Part shown: in pieces, positions 1 through 14,920 of the stretch
Layout of the letters: every line of letters begins with the position of its first letter
Position numbering within the stretch: the first letter of the stretch is position 1
Source of the DNA: Reticulascus tulasneorum
Taxonomy: Eukaryota > Ascomycota > Sordariomycetes > Glomerellales > Reticulascaceae
Length of the DNA: 64,000 bases
Reading direction: 5' to 3'
Assembly: GCA_001557505.1 (NCBI GenBank)
Contig: LSAX01000009.1
Coordinates: 930,001 to 994,000 of the forward strand
The notes under the pieces: model-generated
What the model was told of the DNA's origin: nothing
The model's database searches: none
The model's input: the letters and a program-made list of their open reading frames with translations, nothing else
Program-made: the position numbers and the translations under genes

Positions 1-2991
<2,991 letters not shown>

Positions 2992-3494
2992 GCACTTTAA
3001 AGTCTGCTGCTTAAGGACTGCCCTCACTACCTTCATTCTGTCGGGCCAGGTCTCGAAGAGATTCGTCTACTAAAGCTAGAATGCATCCACCATAATTGTG
3101 TCAGATAGTTAGCAATTGAACTGTGTCACTCCTTCTATACTGTTATCCTGATAATTCTGGAGGGTTTGCCGTGGTTGTGGCCTCTTGTCCAACAGCACAG
3201 TCAGATGTACCGCCGTCGTTGCTTGCACGCTTTCGTGGGTCACATTTTGCAACCCGTGGGCTATGGAAACTCTATGAGACAGGACAGAAACAGGCCACGT
3301 ACGGGTTTTTGTTTAGCATGTGAGAGTCTCATCAAGATCAGTTTGGCGTAGAATATGAATGAGATTACGAATTAGGTTTTGGCAAAGCTGTACATCAACC
3401 GGGTATCTAAGTGGCGCCGCGTTCGGCCCGACTTGTCCAAGGACTCCCTCCCCAAACCCACTTGCTTTTGTCGCTCCCGTCTAGCAGTTCAACT
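2992..3494. other. convergent 3' intergenic region
   Basis: Holds the 3' ends of katG and the transporter. No coding signal or RNA gene is seen. Confidence 0.5.
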
Positions 3495-5221
3495 CTACAT
3501 GGCGGCCAGGCCGCGAGATTCAAAGGGCAAAATCAAAACCAGGACGCCTGAGGCGATGAATAGCGCGCCGCTGACGTAGACCGGCACGGCTGTTTGGAGG
3601 TTGGCGAACATGGCGACAATTGGCTGCAGAAATTTCATTAGCTATCTTGAAATGCGTCCAGCCAAGGAGAAGAAAAGGGAGAAGGACGGGGAGTCCGGGT
3701 CCTAGACATACAGCCATGATCCCAAATATTCTGTTGCAGCTTGCGGCCAGCGCGTTTCCCGTCCCGCGCTGCGGCGTGGGGAAGAGCTCGGGCGTGAAGC
3801 TGTAGAGCACGGCGAACATGACGTTGCTGGCGAAGTTGAAGCCGCAGTTCCAGCCCAGAAGAGACTGGCTGTTCAAGGCGGTGGTTGAGCAGTAGAGAAA
3901 CACGCCCGTGAGCACTGTGCTCACCGAGAGTGCGCCTTTCCGACCAATATAGGGCAGCTCAACCAGCCAGCCGCCGAGCAGTGCACCAGGAATGCCCAGC
4001 ACCGCAATGATTAGACTGTTCCGATACGTGAGGTATGTGCTGCCGTCGCCGAAGTCGGCTCCTCTCGAATCCTGGATGAAGGGCAGAAAGGCATTGTAAA
4101 GCGGGTAGGCCAGGCCAATGAAGCCCCATACCACCATGACGATTCCGGTGCTGAGGGCCATTCGACCCGTGGCAAAGAGCACTCGGATGTGGCTGAAGTT
4201 CAATTGCTCGAGGTGTCGCCTCACCGCAGAAGCGGCGTCTATATGTGGCACATAACCGTCGGGCTCGCAGGCTCGCAGGTGGTCGATTGTCAGGTCGCTC
4301 GTTTTCCCATTGCGGCGCGCGACCTCGTGGACGACGCGGACGGCATCCTCGTCCCGGCCCTTGCCGATCAGGTACTTTGGCGATTCGAAAATGGTGAAGA
4401 GGAGAAACCGGATGAGGAACATTATGAGCGTCAGGCCGCCCATGGCGATTGCGAAATACCGCCAGCCCATGTTCTTGCCGCGGGTGCAGTTTTGTTCGTC
4501 CTGTTGGCAGGTGAAATTCCCGAGGAGCGGCCATGCCACTAATGTCGCAATCACCTGGGCAATGGCCCAGTCGATGGAGAGGATGGTGAGCAGATACTGG
4601 TGGCTCGCCGGCAAGAACTCGAGGAAGATGGCAGAGTCCACTGGCAGATTGCCGCCGACGCCGAAGGACCAAAAAGCGTCGAAAACGGCGATGGCGGCGA
4701 AATTGGGCGCGCCGCCGGCAACCAGACCCCAGAGGGCAGTGAGGCCGAGCGTGAGATTGAAGGCCCATTTCCGGCCAAAGATATCGCAGCCGAAGCCCCA
4801 GAAAATGGCGCCGGCGAGCAGGCCGATATTCTGTGAGAGTGTGAGGAACTGCGGCCGCTTGGGGCCGAATTCCCTGAGGACGGGCGTGTAGATCAGCGAC
4901 GTCACGATGGGCCACAGATTGTCGCTGGCCCAGCCGAAGCCGACGACGATGAAGAGCTGCCATTGGTACCATCCCATGCCGATATTTTGAATCTAGCCAT
5001 TCGGTGCAGACTTTTAGCGAAGCACACCTTGAGAGACCAAACTTGCCCGCCTCCGAACTTACCGCGCGATTGAGAACCCTCGCCTTGGCCTCGTACACGG
5101 GATCCAGCGCGCCCTTGGGAATGATGCCCTCGTCATCGATGCCGATGTCGATGCTCTCCAGGCGGCGACGAGCCTCGGCAGGCGTCGAGTCCTTCCCTCC
5201 GCTATCGTCTCCGGTGCCCAT
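3495..5221 (-). CDS. MFS transporter, SVOP/NiaP-like (sugar/organic-acid porter family)
   Basis: Three exons on the minus strand: 5221-5063, 4992-3712 and 3623-3495. They are separated by a 70-bp (GTAAGT..TAG) and an 88-bp (GTATGT..CAG) intron, both phase 0, giving 522 residues. The N-terminal 53 residues are hydrophilic and cytosolic; about 12 membrane segments follow. GFGWASDNLWPI in TM1, GCDIFGRKWAF in the TM2-3 loop (DxxGRK signature) and VGGNLPVDSAIFLEFLPASHQ in TM4 are typical of the SVOP/NiaP branch of MFS porters. ELFPTPQRGTGNA before TM11 is the second family signature. Substrate unknown. The last exon adds the final TM and ends in FESRGLAAM. ATG 5221 is the first ATG in frame and has A at -3. 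Far from, and not obviously linked to, the RiPP-like island. Confidence 0.9.
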
Positions 5222-6525
5222 GTTGCTTGAGTTATCGACCCCGGTGGAACTGCGGGGGAAAAAACAAATTGGCTTGCTGGACTGAAGGGACAAGATGGGA
5301 TGCTTTTAAGTGCTGTCCTGGCTCTCACCGGGAGACCGAGCACCCCATAAATACAGTCCCGGCCCCACCTTAGCCTCGTCCTCCACGTCGTGCCAGCCCA
5401 GTATGGCGCCATTACGTGGTGAAGCGGCATGGCGGGCAGTGATTGGCGATCCGGGTGTGCGCAAACTGGATTGACCGAGTTGGGGTGCATGGGCGATCTG
5501 CGCTTCTCGTTCGCTCGCCAAGGGTCGTGTATCGCACAAATCTACGGGCGTGGGGTTTTTGATCGTGTCACGTACCAGGCTTGTGGATTCTCGGCCTGCG
5601 AGATGCCTCAATTGGAAGTGGAGATTTTAGCATTTGAACCGAAAGATAAAATAAACCCTGCAAAGTGCTGTGTTCTCTGGATAAGTAATTCGGGAGTATC
5701 GTAGCATCTTGTGGTGTAGCTCGAGTCGGGATGATGATGGATTTGTTGGCGTGCATATAACTTAGTCGATTCAGTTGCCCTTAGCGGACTCACACATGGT
5801 TGTGGTGCAGGATCAACTATTAATACTGTTAGCTAATAAGGTACGTCTTGACGGCAATCATGCAAGTCAAAGCTGTGGACGGAATTGGCAACGCCGCAGA
5901 AGCCATGTGGACGATTTAGCGCCTGGACTCGAGGCCAGGCGGTGCTAGAGATAACCGTGTGCAGACCTAAGACGGCATGAGGGATTACTCCAGGCCAGCC
6001 GGCCGGCCAACAACCCAAGAATCGCATGAAACATCAGGTTTCAATTCCTCAGATCCAAACTACCTTTTTCCAAGCCGACAGTTCGTGACGCGTTCAATTC
6101 GACGTTCCACAGAAGCAGCCCTACGTGATATTCGGTATTGATTCGGTATGAAATTACCGGACCCCAGGTTTTCCCCGCATAGCACAGTCTACCTCTCCCT
6201 GTAACAGCACCTGAACTGGATTAGCGTAGGTGACCCTGAATAATTGCCGCCGGCACTTAAATCTTGCACATCTGTACTGAAAATCGCTGGGCGGATCGGA
6301 AATTCAGTGTGGCACCCAAATACGGGGCACCAGGGGGGCATAGCCAGTGTGAATTGTGCCCAACACCTGGTGATTGGCCCCTCCAGCACCTGCAAGTCCC
6401 CATTCTGCTTTCTAATTACCCCTCAACGCCACGAACCCCAACCACCTCAGTCCACTACCACATTCTCACGACCTGCTTAAGTACGTAACCGATGTCGCGG
6501 GTTCCCTTTTGCATAACAGGACGTC
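5222..6525. other. intergenic region between transporter and nucleoside hydrolase
   Basis: Divergent promoter region of 1.3 kb. I see no convincing gene; open stretches are short and lack family resemblance. Pyrimidine-rich tracts at about 6415-6475 lie just upstream of the hydrolase start. Confidence 0.4.
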
Positions 6526-7662
6526 ATGCGACTTGGCTCGGGTGCGATTGGAGTTCGTTTACTATGCATGTTTATAGCAGCTGCCCACGCAGCTCTCAAG
6601 GACCTCATCATCGACACTGACCTGTTCAGTGACTGCGAGTGAGCCACCAAATTCTTCACCATCTCAGATCTTTCCGCTCCCACGCACCCAAACTAACAGC
6701 ATCGCAGTGATGCTGGAGCCCTGCTCCTCGCAGCAACTTCCCCGGACGTGAACCTGCTGGCAGTCAACGTTAATCACAGATCGTCGTATTCGGCCTTGGC
6801 TGCCTCTGCCATCTTGGCACACTATGGCCACCACAGTACACCAATCGGAGCCAGACGCCCCATGACTAACGAAACATTCTTCGACAATTGGGCTTATGAA
6901 CTCGGCGAGTTCTCGAGCAAAGTCGCTTACCACTTCTCTGGCGGGAGCTTGCCATGGGGTCACGCGGAAGAGGCATGGAATCCAGTGAAGTTGTATCGGA
7001 AGACTCTAGCTGAGGCAAAGGAGAGAGTCACCATTGTATCAATCGGGTTCTTCGACAATCTCTCGGGCCTCCTCAACTCTACCGCAGATTTTTACTCTCC
7101 GCTCTCTGGCCCCGAACTCATCGCTAGCAAGGTCTCGGAGCTCGTTGTTATGGGTGGTGGCTATCCCTCCGGCTACGAGTTCAACTTCTGGGGTGGCAAT
7201 TCATCACTGACTGCTCACGTCGTGAACAATTGGCGAGGCCCAATCGTGTTCTCGGGGATTGAACTCGGCGCCAGTGTCAAGTCTGGCGGTCGTCTTGCTG
7301 CGGAAGGGCCACCCGGCGACCCGGTGCGAGCTGCGTACGTCTACTACAACTACTACAAACCACGTGAGTCGTGGGATCCTCTGACCGTACTCTATGCCAT
7401 CAGTGGCCTCGGAGAATTGTTTGAGTTTGGGAACGAGTATGGTTACAACACTGTCACGGCCAATGGCTCCAATTCATGGGTGTTTGATGAGAGTGCTACG
7501 AACCAGCACTGGCTGAAGCTGAAGGTGGATAACACAACAGCATCAGCCGAACTGGACAGCCTGTATATCCAAGGTGCATCGTCGGTCGTTGCCAAATCCT
7601 CGCAGGAAGTTCGCACGACACCAGCTCTATCCGAAGAACGGGTGGAAAGAAGCGAATTATGA
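6526..7662 (+). CDS. secreted inosine/uridine-preferring nucleoside hydrolase
   Basis: Two exons, 6526-6638 and 6708-7662, with a 69-bp intron (GTGAGC..GCAG, branch CTAAC at 6692-6696), encode 355 residues. The spliced N-terminus gives the family hallmark DTDLFSDCDDAGAL, the aspartate cluster that binds Ca2+ and activates water; the intron splits one of these Asp codons. A hydrophobic signal peptide (about residues 1-22, ending AAAHA) precedes it, so the enzyme probably acts outside the cell in purine/pyrimidine salvage. Later motifs are ELVVMGGGYP, IVFSGIELG and SWDPLTVLYA, the last containing the WD(P)xT-type C-terminal Ca2+/substrate segment. The stretch after LDSLYIQGA is poorly conserved and another frame stays open past the stop, so the C-terminal end is less certain. 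Upstream ATG 6526 is the first in frame. Confidence 0.88.
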
Positions 7663-8924
7663 CGTGGTGAGGATGCCAGACTTTGTACGGGGGAACTGTC
7701 AGCGACCCTCTGGGGTGGTGGAGAGAGGTAGCCTCGGTTCAGCCGGCATGAGCTTATGGTTAAGATCATTCAGCATCCACTTCGGAAGTTTAACGCTTTT
7801 TGCCCTTGTTCGTTGCCTACTGGACGCTTGAGAAATATCATCGTCCCGGTTTCCGTTCCAGTCCAAGCTTGAGATCATTCATGATTTGAACCACTGAGAT
7901 GACGGCATCTCGCTGGCGTGTGAGGTAACCGGACCATGGTTTTTCTCGTGGTCGCTTAGCCTCATCCAATGTGTCCAAGGGAAATGGCCTAAAACTGAAC
8001 TCTGTCTGATTGTACCGTTGACTGCAGGTCCATTCTTATGTTGACATCGAGATGCTGCTTAGTGGCCAACAAATCAACGTAGTCAGGCACGGCATGGCCC
8101 TCATTGATGTCACGCTAGTGCTCGAGGCAATGTTGCTGCACAAAATCATTCCGGAGGTATAACGGCGGAACCTAGCCTTAGCTTTCTATCAGGAATTCTT
8201 CCCCTGTTCTTATCGGGCATGTTGCAAGGCATTTGACTCACGGCCCGTAAGCGCTTCCGGTTCTGCCCTAAATCCGGGCTGCAGGAATACTGGTTCCGCC
8301 TGTACTTCTAGAATCTTAATCCCCCGGGTAACTCGGCAGATCCCAACTCAATTTCTGTGCTAGACTCGATTGGCACATCTAATGCAATGCTCGCTGTGAT
8401 TTGGAATAATCGCTACAAGGCGATGACTGAAAAATCAATATCGTGCAGGAACAGAACTAGGCGGAAGACGTATGACCGTCATAATCTGAACCGATTTTCT
8501 AGGATGATCCCAGCTGGCTGGACCTTTCGTCCAGAGCCTGACCCTATCGTGATAGGTGTCCACCGTAAATATGAAGGGCGTGAATGACTCAACTTCCTAT
8601 TGAGAAAGTCCTCCACAAATATGTTCATCAGCGCGCAGATAATCAGGTTTCTAATGAATCCACCATGATTGCCTCGTACTATTTAAACCCATCATTATTC
8701 ATCATCTTCCGCATTCTACTATCCTTTCTACTTCAGCTTGTATCTTTGGCTTAACCTCGCTTGGTCTTAACCGTTTCACCCGCCTCTACTATTGTTGGGA
8801 GAATGAAGCTTGGAAAATGAAATCATAAACTCAATTGGCCTGATCTTCACGTTTACATTTGGCATGTTAAGCGTCCCGTCCCGCCATTCTTGTACACCAA
8901 ACCTTCGTCTGCGATCCGCCCATC
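7663..8924. other. intergenic region upstream of GST gene
   Basis: No gene recognised. TATTTAAA at about 8679-8686 and pyrimidine-rich sequence at 8700-8790 fit a promoter for the glutathione transferase gene. Confidence 0.4.
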
Positions 8925-9590
8925 ATGGCACTCATCGTCCACCATCTCCACGTCTCCCAGTCAGAACGCATTCCTTGGCTTTGCGAAGAGCTGGGTATCA
9001 CCTACGAGCTCAAAACGTACGAGCGGACACCAATCCTAGCCCCGCCTGAGTATAAAGCTCTACACCCATCGGGGCTCGCGCCTGTTATCCAGGATGGCAG
9101 TCTGACGCTGGCAGAGAGCTGCGCCTGCATGGAGTACATTTGCCACAAGTACGCAAACGGCAAGCTGTTTATGCACTGGCCTGATCCTGCCTATACCGAC
9201 TTTTTGTACTGGTGGCATTGGATTGACGGCACCTTTCAACCCAGCGTGTTGGGCATGTTACAAACCCGGCGAGCGGGGCTAAGGGCCGACGATAAGAGCG
9301 TGTCAATGGCGGCAGACCACTTCAAGAGAGGATTAACGGCGTTAAACGACAGGCTAGGTGATAATAAATGGCTTGCTGGTACCGAATTTACTGTGGCAGA
9401 TATAATGCTAGTGTTCATCCTTACAACAGAGCGAATGTTCTACCCCTTTAGTTTGCAAGAGTACGGAAATATTGTCAATTACATCGCGCGCATCGGCGAG
9501 AGGGAGGCATATAAAAAGGCAATGAACAGGTGCGATCCCGAGCTGGAGCTAGCGCGGGGGTCTGATCCGCCGAAAGGGAGAGTGGCATAA
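8925..9590 (+). CDS. glutathione S-transferase family protein
   Basis: Intronless, 221 residues. The N-terminal thioredoxin-like domain (residues 1-80) reads MALIVHHLHVSQSERIPWLCEELG, with the catalytic-site Ser/Arg region of Ure2p/fungal GST-type proteins. GLAPVIQDG supplies the cis-Pro that contacts glutathione, and LAESCACMEYI corresponds to the usual L-x-ES-x-AI-x-Y-I glutathione-binding motif with substitutions. The C-terminal helical domain contains WLAGTEFTVADIMLVF, the N-capping box/hydrophobic staple of GSTs. Length is normal for a single-domain GST. Probably detoxification of electrophiles or peroxides; the substrate cannot be read from sequence. The ATG at 8925 follows a probable TATA-containing promoter and matches family starts. 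Confidence 0.92.
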   Translation: MALIVHHLHVSQSERIPWLCEELGITYELKTYERTPILAPPEYKALHPSGLAPVIQDGSLTLAESCACMEYICHKYANGKLFMHWPDPAYTDFLYWWHWIDGTFQPSVLGMLQTRRAGLRADDKSVSMAADHFKRGLTALNDRLGDNKWLAGTEFTVADIMLVFILTTERMFYPFSLQEYGNIVNYIARIGEREAYKKAMNRCDPELELARGSDPPKGRVA

Positions 9591-10287
9591 GGACATGTAG
9601 TTTTATACGAAAGCGGTTACATATCTCCTCTCATTTAGTTATGGAGATTGATGAAACTCACAACTTGAATATACTGGTAAACAAAGATATGTGCCACCAT
9701 TAAGACTGGCAGTGACCGTTAGTCAGGGATGTGGGTGACTGTCTTTAAGGGGTTTAAAACCAAAGCTTGCTGTCATGTCCAGCTCTCTAAACTTGCTATC
9801 AGCAGTTGATTCTCCATCTCCGTCTAGTTTCTTACGTGGCAGGCGTGATGGCTTACACTCTGGGCGAGTATGTAATTAGTCACGAGCCTCGAGAAAATGG
9901 AGCTTATGCCGCTGCCTCCAGGCACAAAATCATCCCCGATTTAGAGCATAAATATCCAGGTGACTCGTCAGTGACCCTTTGCGGCTTAAAACTGCTAAGA
10001 CCTTGTGTGGAATAGGCTGTTTTCTGTCTGCGAGATGTATGTGTGCATGTAGTACCGGCTAAATGTCCCAGGTGCGCAGCTCATCAAGCCTCCCGATTTC
10101 TTCGCTTTGATTGGCTCTCACAGAGCTTTAGGCAATAACTGCAATGGCCACAATGATCTGCAAGCATTTGTTTAGGTGGCTTCAAAGACATGTCGTAGGT
10201 GTCATCTCATGATATCTCGTTCACGGTACCTGAGACCGACGCAACATCTAACTGATCAACTTCTGAGATGGTTCGCATTCCAGAAAC
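9591..10287. other. intergenic region
   Basis: Nothing coding is recognised between the GST and SET-domain genes. Confidence 0.4.
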
Positions 10288-11730
10288 ATGACGACAATAA
10301 CATGGACCACCTCGTTCCTCTTGTGGAAATTCTTCTTGCTTTTTATCAGCGTTAGTTGTTGGGACAGTGTGGCCGCTTCACCGTCTGCGGCGAATCTGCC
10401 ATTTTTCCTGCAGCCAAATTCCAGAGCGACCTGTCCCCTCCTTTTGGACGAAACTTCAGGAGAAGAGGCTACGGATTGGGGGCCATGGACTCATCGGCCC
10501 TACTGTGTGAATACAGTAAGCGGGCCGAACGCAAAGTACTGCGTGTTCTCCAACAATGATTTCGGGGAGAATGGCATCAGCATCATAACTACTCCCGAGA
10601 CGGCAGCAGACAGCGCGGATTTTCTTCATGACCAGCCGATGTCAATCTTCCTCAGCCCCAAAGCAGCTGCTGAATGGACCGACAAGAGACCTTACAAACT
10701 TATTGATCTCCCAGGCAGGGGAAAAGGCGTTGTTGCGACCAGACTAATCCCCAAGTACGAGACTTTCATGTTGGACAGCACGGCTTTAGCTTTCAATGAC
10801 AACATTGAAGGATCTGTTAATCTTCTCCAAGCTCAATTACTCTTGCGCCAAGCTGCAGATCAGCTTGTGGATAGTAACGAGGTTTTGGGTCTGGGCCGAA
10901 CTGATGAGGTTAGACGAGAGGTCATGGACGACATCATGCTCACAAATGCTTTCCATACGGACTTTTCGGGGGTTCCACACCGTGCCCTTTTTCCAAAAGT
11001 TTCTGTTCGTGTCCCTTTTAAACTCTCAAGCGTTCTGCATTCATGGGTTCGTGTCGTGCTAACTAAGAAGCAGAGGATCAACCATGCCTGTAACCCGAAG
11101 TCAGTTGAAACCCCGTCATTGTTCTAGGATTATCACTTACTAGTTCATAGTGCCTTCGTGATGTTCTCGCCGAGTGGCGTCTCAGTTGCCGTCAACGCGT
11201 ATCGAGACATCCATCCAGGAGAAGAAATTACCGTTAGCTGTACGACTTGCATCCTCTACTTACTTTGAACGACTATTCTAATACTCGTTATAGATCTCCC
11301 TCTCGGCAAGACCTTCCGCGAACGGCAGTCAGCTCTAAAGCCTAGATGGGGCTTCACCTGCGCATGTGAGATGTGCTCTGCGTCAAAAAAAGAAATTGCA
11401 GCGTCCGATGCTCGTAGAAAGCGGGCTTCAAAAGCGGCGGCAGAGATTTACGAGCTCCTGGAGGCTGGCAAAGTGCATGGCGCAGTCAAATTGGCGAAGG
11501 AGGTGCTTGCACTTCTTGACAAAGAGGGATTGAACACGATGTCGACAGAGCATTATGTCACTCTTGCAAGGATTTACTTGGCCATGGGAGACAGAAAGAC
11601 AGCGCAAAACTATGGAGATATGGCAATCGAGGTTTTGAAGAACCATGGGTTCTTGGGTCACGGGGACGGGCAGTGGGGCCTGGAAGACCTGTTGGTGAGT
11701 TTTGGTTTCGGCAACGAGGCTGGCATTTAG
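10288..11730 (+). CDS. SET-domain protein with N-terminal signal peptide
   Basis: Four exons by my reading: 10288-11004, 11074-11099, 11151-11239 and 11294-11730, giving about 422 residues. The introns are 69, 51 and 54 bp; the first is a multiple of three and carries no stop. A hydrophobic leader (residues about 8-30) suggests entry into the secretory pathway. WGPWTHRPYC and KYCVF with nearby cysteines precede the SET domain, a layout I associate with a fungal SET family. The SET core begins GRGKGVVATRLIPKYE. Splicing restores FPKVSRINHACNPNAF, the SAM-pocket NHxC motif, and then AYRDIHPGEEITVSYLPL. A post-SET-like CACEMC cluster and a helical TPR-like tail (HYVTLARIYLAMGDRKTAQNYG) follow. 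A GTGAGT at 11695 could start one more intron, so the C-terminus is uncertain. Methyltransferase substrate unknown. Confidence 0.8.
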
Positions 11731-12042
11731 TGTTTTCTACAATCGCACCATGGTTACAATGTACTTTCAATATCAACTCAAAGACAAGTTGCATCAAAGG
11801 CAATATCGTGGGCGAACCGGAGACAGCCTGACTTCGTGGGGCGCAGTCAGTGGGGCAGGTACATGAGGCTATGCAAGGCAATATGCACGAATGAACTTCT
11901 AGGCACTAGAGAGGCCTCAGATGATGCCCTCACAATTGATGCCTAAATTGTCAACAGGTTGCTTCTCACTGTTTATTTCAAACCTCACACCACCTTGTAC
12001 GAAGTGAACAATATAGACTGTGCTGCGTAGCTCAATAACCCG

Positions 12043-13345
12043 ATGGCTTTCAACGAGGCGCTGCAAAACATCGAGAGACTCATCTCCATCGCCGACGACC
12101 TGTCCACAACGCTAAGGCTCCGCACTGGTTCAACCGCGAAGTATCAAAACTTACAGAGTGACTTCACTCTTGCTTGTACGCTTCTCCGTCAATTGCGCGA
12201 TGCTCTCGGTGCCTTCATCACAAGAGTGACGGAGTTAGAGGCGATAGATATCAAGACAGCAAACATTTCCAAATGGGGCGAATTCCCGACCTCGTATAAT
12301 GGGGAATTTCAACAAGTCCTTGTGGGCATCGACAGTCGCCTGACTGGCCTGCAGAAATGTCTCACTCAAGCACATGCACATGGTGCATCGTTATCGCGAA
12401 TGCGAAGCGACATGCAGTTTTATCTCGGCTGTTTGAAGCTTATTCTCAGCCATCTTGGAAACAATGCCGTATTCCAACTCATGTTCGACATCCCAATGAT
12501 TCGGCAGGGCCTGGAGGCACAGCGCGACGAGACTGGAGGATACACCGCCCTACGACCTCGGATATATCTCATTTCTCGGGAAAATTCGATTGTAGCCCGC
12601 GAAGAAATCATCAGACAGTTCCAGACGGAGATCGACGGACCCAAGCCGGAGAGAGATAGAGAGGTTTCGCCGGTTGCTGTTCTTGCGACTGCACCCACAC
12701 CAGCACAGACATGTCGACAAAGCTTCCCCGCAGAGTTTGATCGAGTATATCGGAAAAGGGGGGTTTGCTCCATCCTACTTCCATGGTTTATTGCTATGGT
12801 TATGGCAATAGTTGCTGGGGATCGAAACAAAGGCGACAAAGCACGAGTAGAAAAAGAGTATGCTCTCCTCCTTCAGTTTAAACTCCATCCTAATAGTAGT
12901 CGATAGCGTTGCTATAATCGTTCGAACAGCTTCTGCAGTCGAGCTTGTAGTCCTGACATGCGTCATTCCATTTGCACTCCATTTCTTCAAAACCCTTCGG
13001 ACAAAGCATCTCGCGTCACTCTGCCTCTGGAGTCTGGTGTGTGCTGATTCCTTTGCGACTGGAGTCTACGCAATCGTGAAAGTGGCCCGAATTCAAAAAG
13101 CCAGACTGTGCGTTGAGTCCGACACGACGCTTCCGCCACATGAATGCGATTCTGGCATTGCCATGCTGCTGGCTATGGCATCCTTGAGGGTTCTAGTGTT
13201 GTAAGTCTCCATGAAGTTTAACCCTGTTCATAGTGGAACTCACGTTCAATGAGCTGATATCATTCACAGAATTGTATGGACCTCGTGGCTGACTAGAGCC
13301 TGTGTAATTCACCTGAAAAAACATATCCCTATTTCTGTTGTGTAG
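12043..13345 (+). CDS. uncharacterised membrane protein with helical N-terminal domain
   Basis: Best model is three exons: 12043-12857, 12907-13200 and 13270-13345, 394 residues. The 49-bp intron (GTATGC..GATAG, with CTAAT branch-like sequence) restores phase, as does the 69-bp intron (GTAAGT..ACAG). The first 200 residues are helical and start MAFNEALQNIERLISIADDLSTTLR. This resembles the N-terminal helical domains that fungi place before signalling or STAND-type modules, but I recognise no named family. ILLPWFIAMVMAIVAG is a first probable membrane span; VELVVLTCVIPFALHFF and two more hydrophobic stretches follow. A shorter alternative treats 12860-13345 as a separate small membrane protein. 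Function unknown. Confidence 0.5.
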
Positions 13346-14239
13346 GACTCAACTGTTGTCAACTCCAAATCCCTTAGAAAGTATGGATATCTTGAGTTAT
13401 GACCTTTCCAAGATAAACTTACTCATGGGATCAAAGTGGACTGGATTAAATGATAAAGGCTAGTGCAATCTCCAACGACACTCCCAACCCCCGTATCAAA
13501 CAATATGCCATAATTTAATAAATTCTGTAACCTCACGTTGTCTAAACTCTCCATTTTAGCACGGTCACTATTGGTCCGAAGTCATATTGCTTATCAGGAG
13601 GCTAAGTCGCATTATCCCGGCCCATGACACCCAACTATGACTCAAAAATAGGTTTGTGTCACAAATGTCAGACTTGTTCCTGCACGTCGGATTCCTGAAA
13701 GCCTCGGTTCCCCAAAGCGACCACCAATTTCGGGCCTTTGTATTACACCTGAAGCAGCCAGCCCCTGTAGATCTGTGGGGAACCTCGGAGCTCAAGCCAT
13801 TCTCTAAAGGACAGCAGATGATCAGTTGACAAACGCTGGAGGACACACGCAGCTCCAGCTGCAAACCTGAGGTGCCAGACTAGATCATTACGAGATTGTT
13901 TGCAATCAATGATCCAATGTTACACCAAAGGTTGTGTAGTGGATGGAGAGAATATTCCGCCGACAATTAGGTCAGAGTATTTCCTGATCGCCTAGCAATT
14001 TTCAGCATCTCTGGAATTAGCTGCGACGAATTCCCCTTGTTCAGCTTACATAGGCCAATGGACTAGTAAGCAATCAAAGTGGGTAGCCGTGGCCAGGACT
14101 ATAAAGGCATGACTTTCGTCGCCAGCCTCCAAGACGGCAGTGGCAGTGATAACATTATCATTTGGTTTCTATCACCCGAAAGCCTCTATACAAAGTACGG
14201 CCCACATCTTCCATATTAAATTCCCTATCAAAGGCAGAA
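13346..14239. other. intergenic region
   Basis: No coding signal. A possible TATA element (ACTATAAAGG at about 14099-14108) lies 130-140 bp before the next gene. Confidence 0.4.
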
Positions 14240-14658
14240 ATGAAGATTTACATCCTTGGGTTTCCCCTTATGGTTCTTACGGCCCCCGCCATGGCAGCCG
14301 TCTACGGCCGCTGCTCGAATAACTGGGGAGACGACTGTATCTGCCTCAGCAAGGGCGTATGCGAAGAAAGCTACGCCGGGAGAGCCTTTCCAGGTTCGCC
14401 TGGAAACTATCCATGCCCTGACGATCCTGCCGACGTCATGGCCTGCATTCTCAAACCGTGTCCCAATGCCTGGCCAGGAACGCAGTGTTTGTGGAGGTCT
14501 GGCTGTAGCTCCGATACTGGATGTGAGTAACTATCCACGCTCTGAGCCGTTACAATTGAACTTAGGGAACTGTCGGATCTTTTGCTAACATTGGTACAGA
14601 CGAGGTTTGCCCTGGCGGGGTGGATTTTGTCTGCTGTAATCACGAGTACCGCGGGTAA
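14240..14658 (+). CDS. small secreted cysteine-rich protein (effector-like)
   Basis: Two exons, 14240-14522 and 14600-14658, with a 77-bp intron (GTGAGT..ACAG, branch GCTAACA), encode 113 residues. Residues 1-19 form a signal peptide (MKIYILGFPLMVLTAPAMA). The mature protein of about 94 residues has 12 cysteines, enough for six disulfides: GRC, DDCIC, GVC, YPC, MAC, KPC, TQC, SGC, EVC and a terminal CC. The spacing PCPDDPADVMAC..VCPGGVDFVCC recalls small cysteine-rich modules found in fungal secreted proteins, but I cannot place it in a named family. Splicing is needed to reach the last three cysteines. Size, secretion and cysteine content fit a secreted effector or antimicrobial-type protein; this role is inference only. 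It sits beside an AT-rich decayed island. Confidence 0.75.
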
Positions 14659-14754
14659 CTCCGGGCTGTTCGCTGCATTAAGAGCTTGAAGAAGCAGGTT
14701 GAACCAAATGATGGAAATTGGGATATTCCATTTATTGAATTCACTTACATCATA

Positions 14755-14920
14755 TTGCTTTATAAATATAATTATATTTATATAAAAAATAATATAAATA
14801 ATATCAATTTTATCTAAACTATTAGAGCTAATTAAGCTATTTTATCTATAAGATCTTAATAAATAAAATAATTATAAAATAATTAGTTAAGATTAAATTA
14901 TTATCTTATAAATACTTATG
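14755..14920. repeat. AT-rich island, probable RIP-decayed repeat remnant
   Basis: About 165 bp almost wholly of A and T (runs such as ATATAATTATATTTATATAA), in sharp contrast to its flanks. Sequence to about 15540 is also gene-free and stop-rich. This is typical of repeat-induced point mutation relics in ascomycetes; the parent element is not recognisable. Confidence 0.5.

Noticed and set aside
3495..5221. MFS transporter as exporter of the RiPP-like product
   Set aside because: It is more than 25 kb from the island with many unrelated genes between, and belongs to an uptake-type SVOP/NiaP branch.
12860..13204. Separate small membrane protein gene
   Set aside because: It overlaps the preceding frame, and a 49-bp in-phase intron links both into one model; the separate reading is kept only as an alternative.
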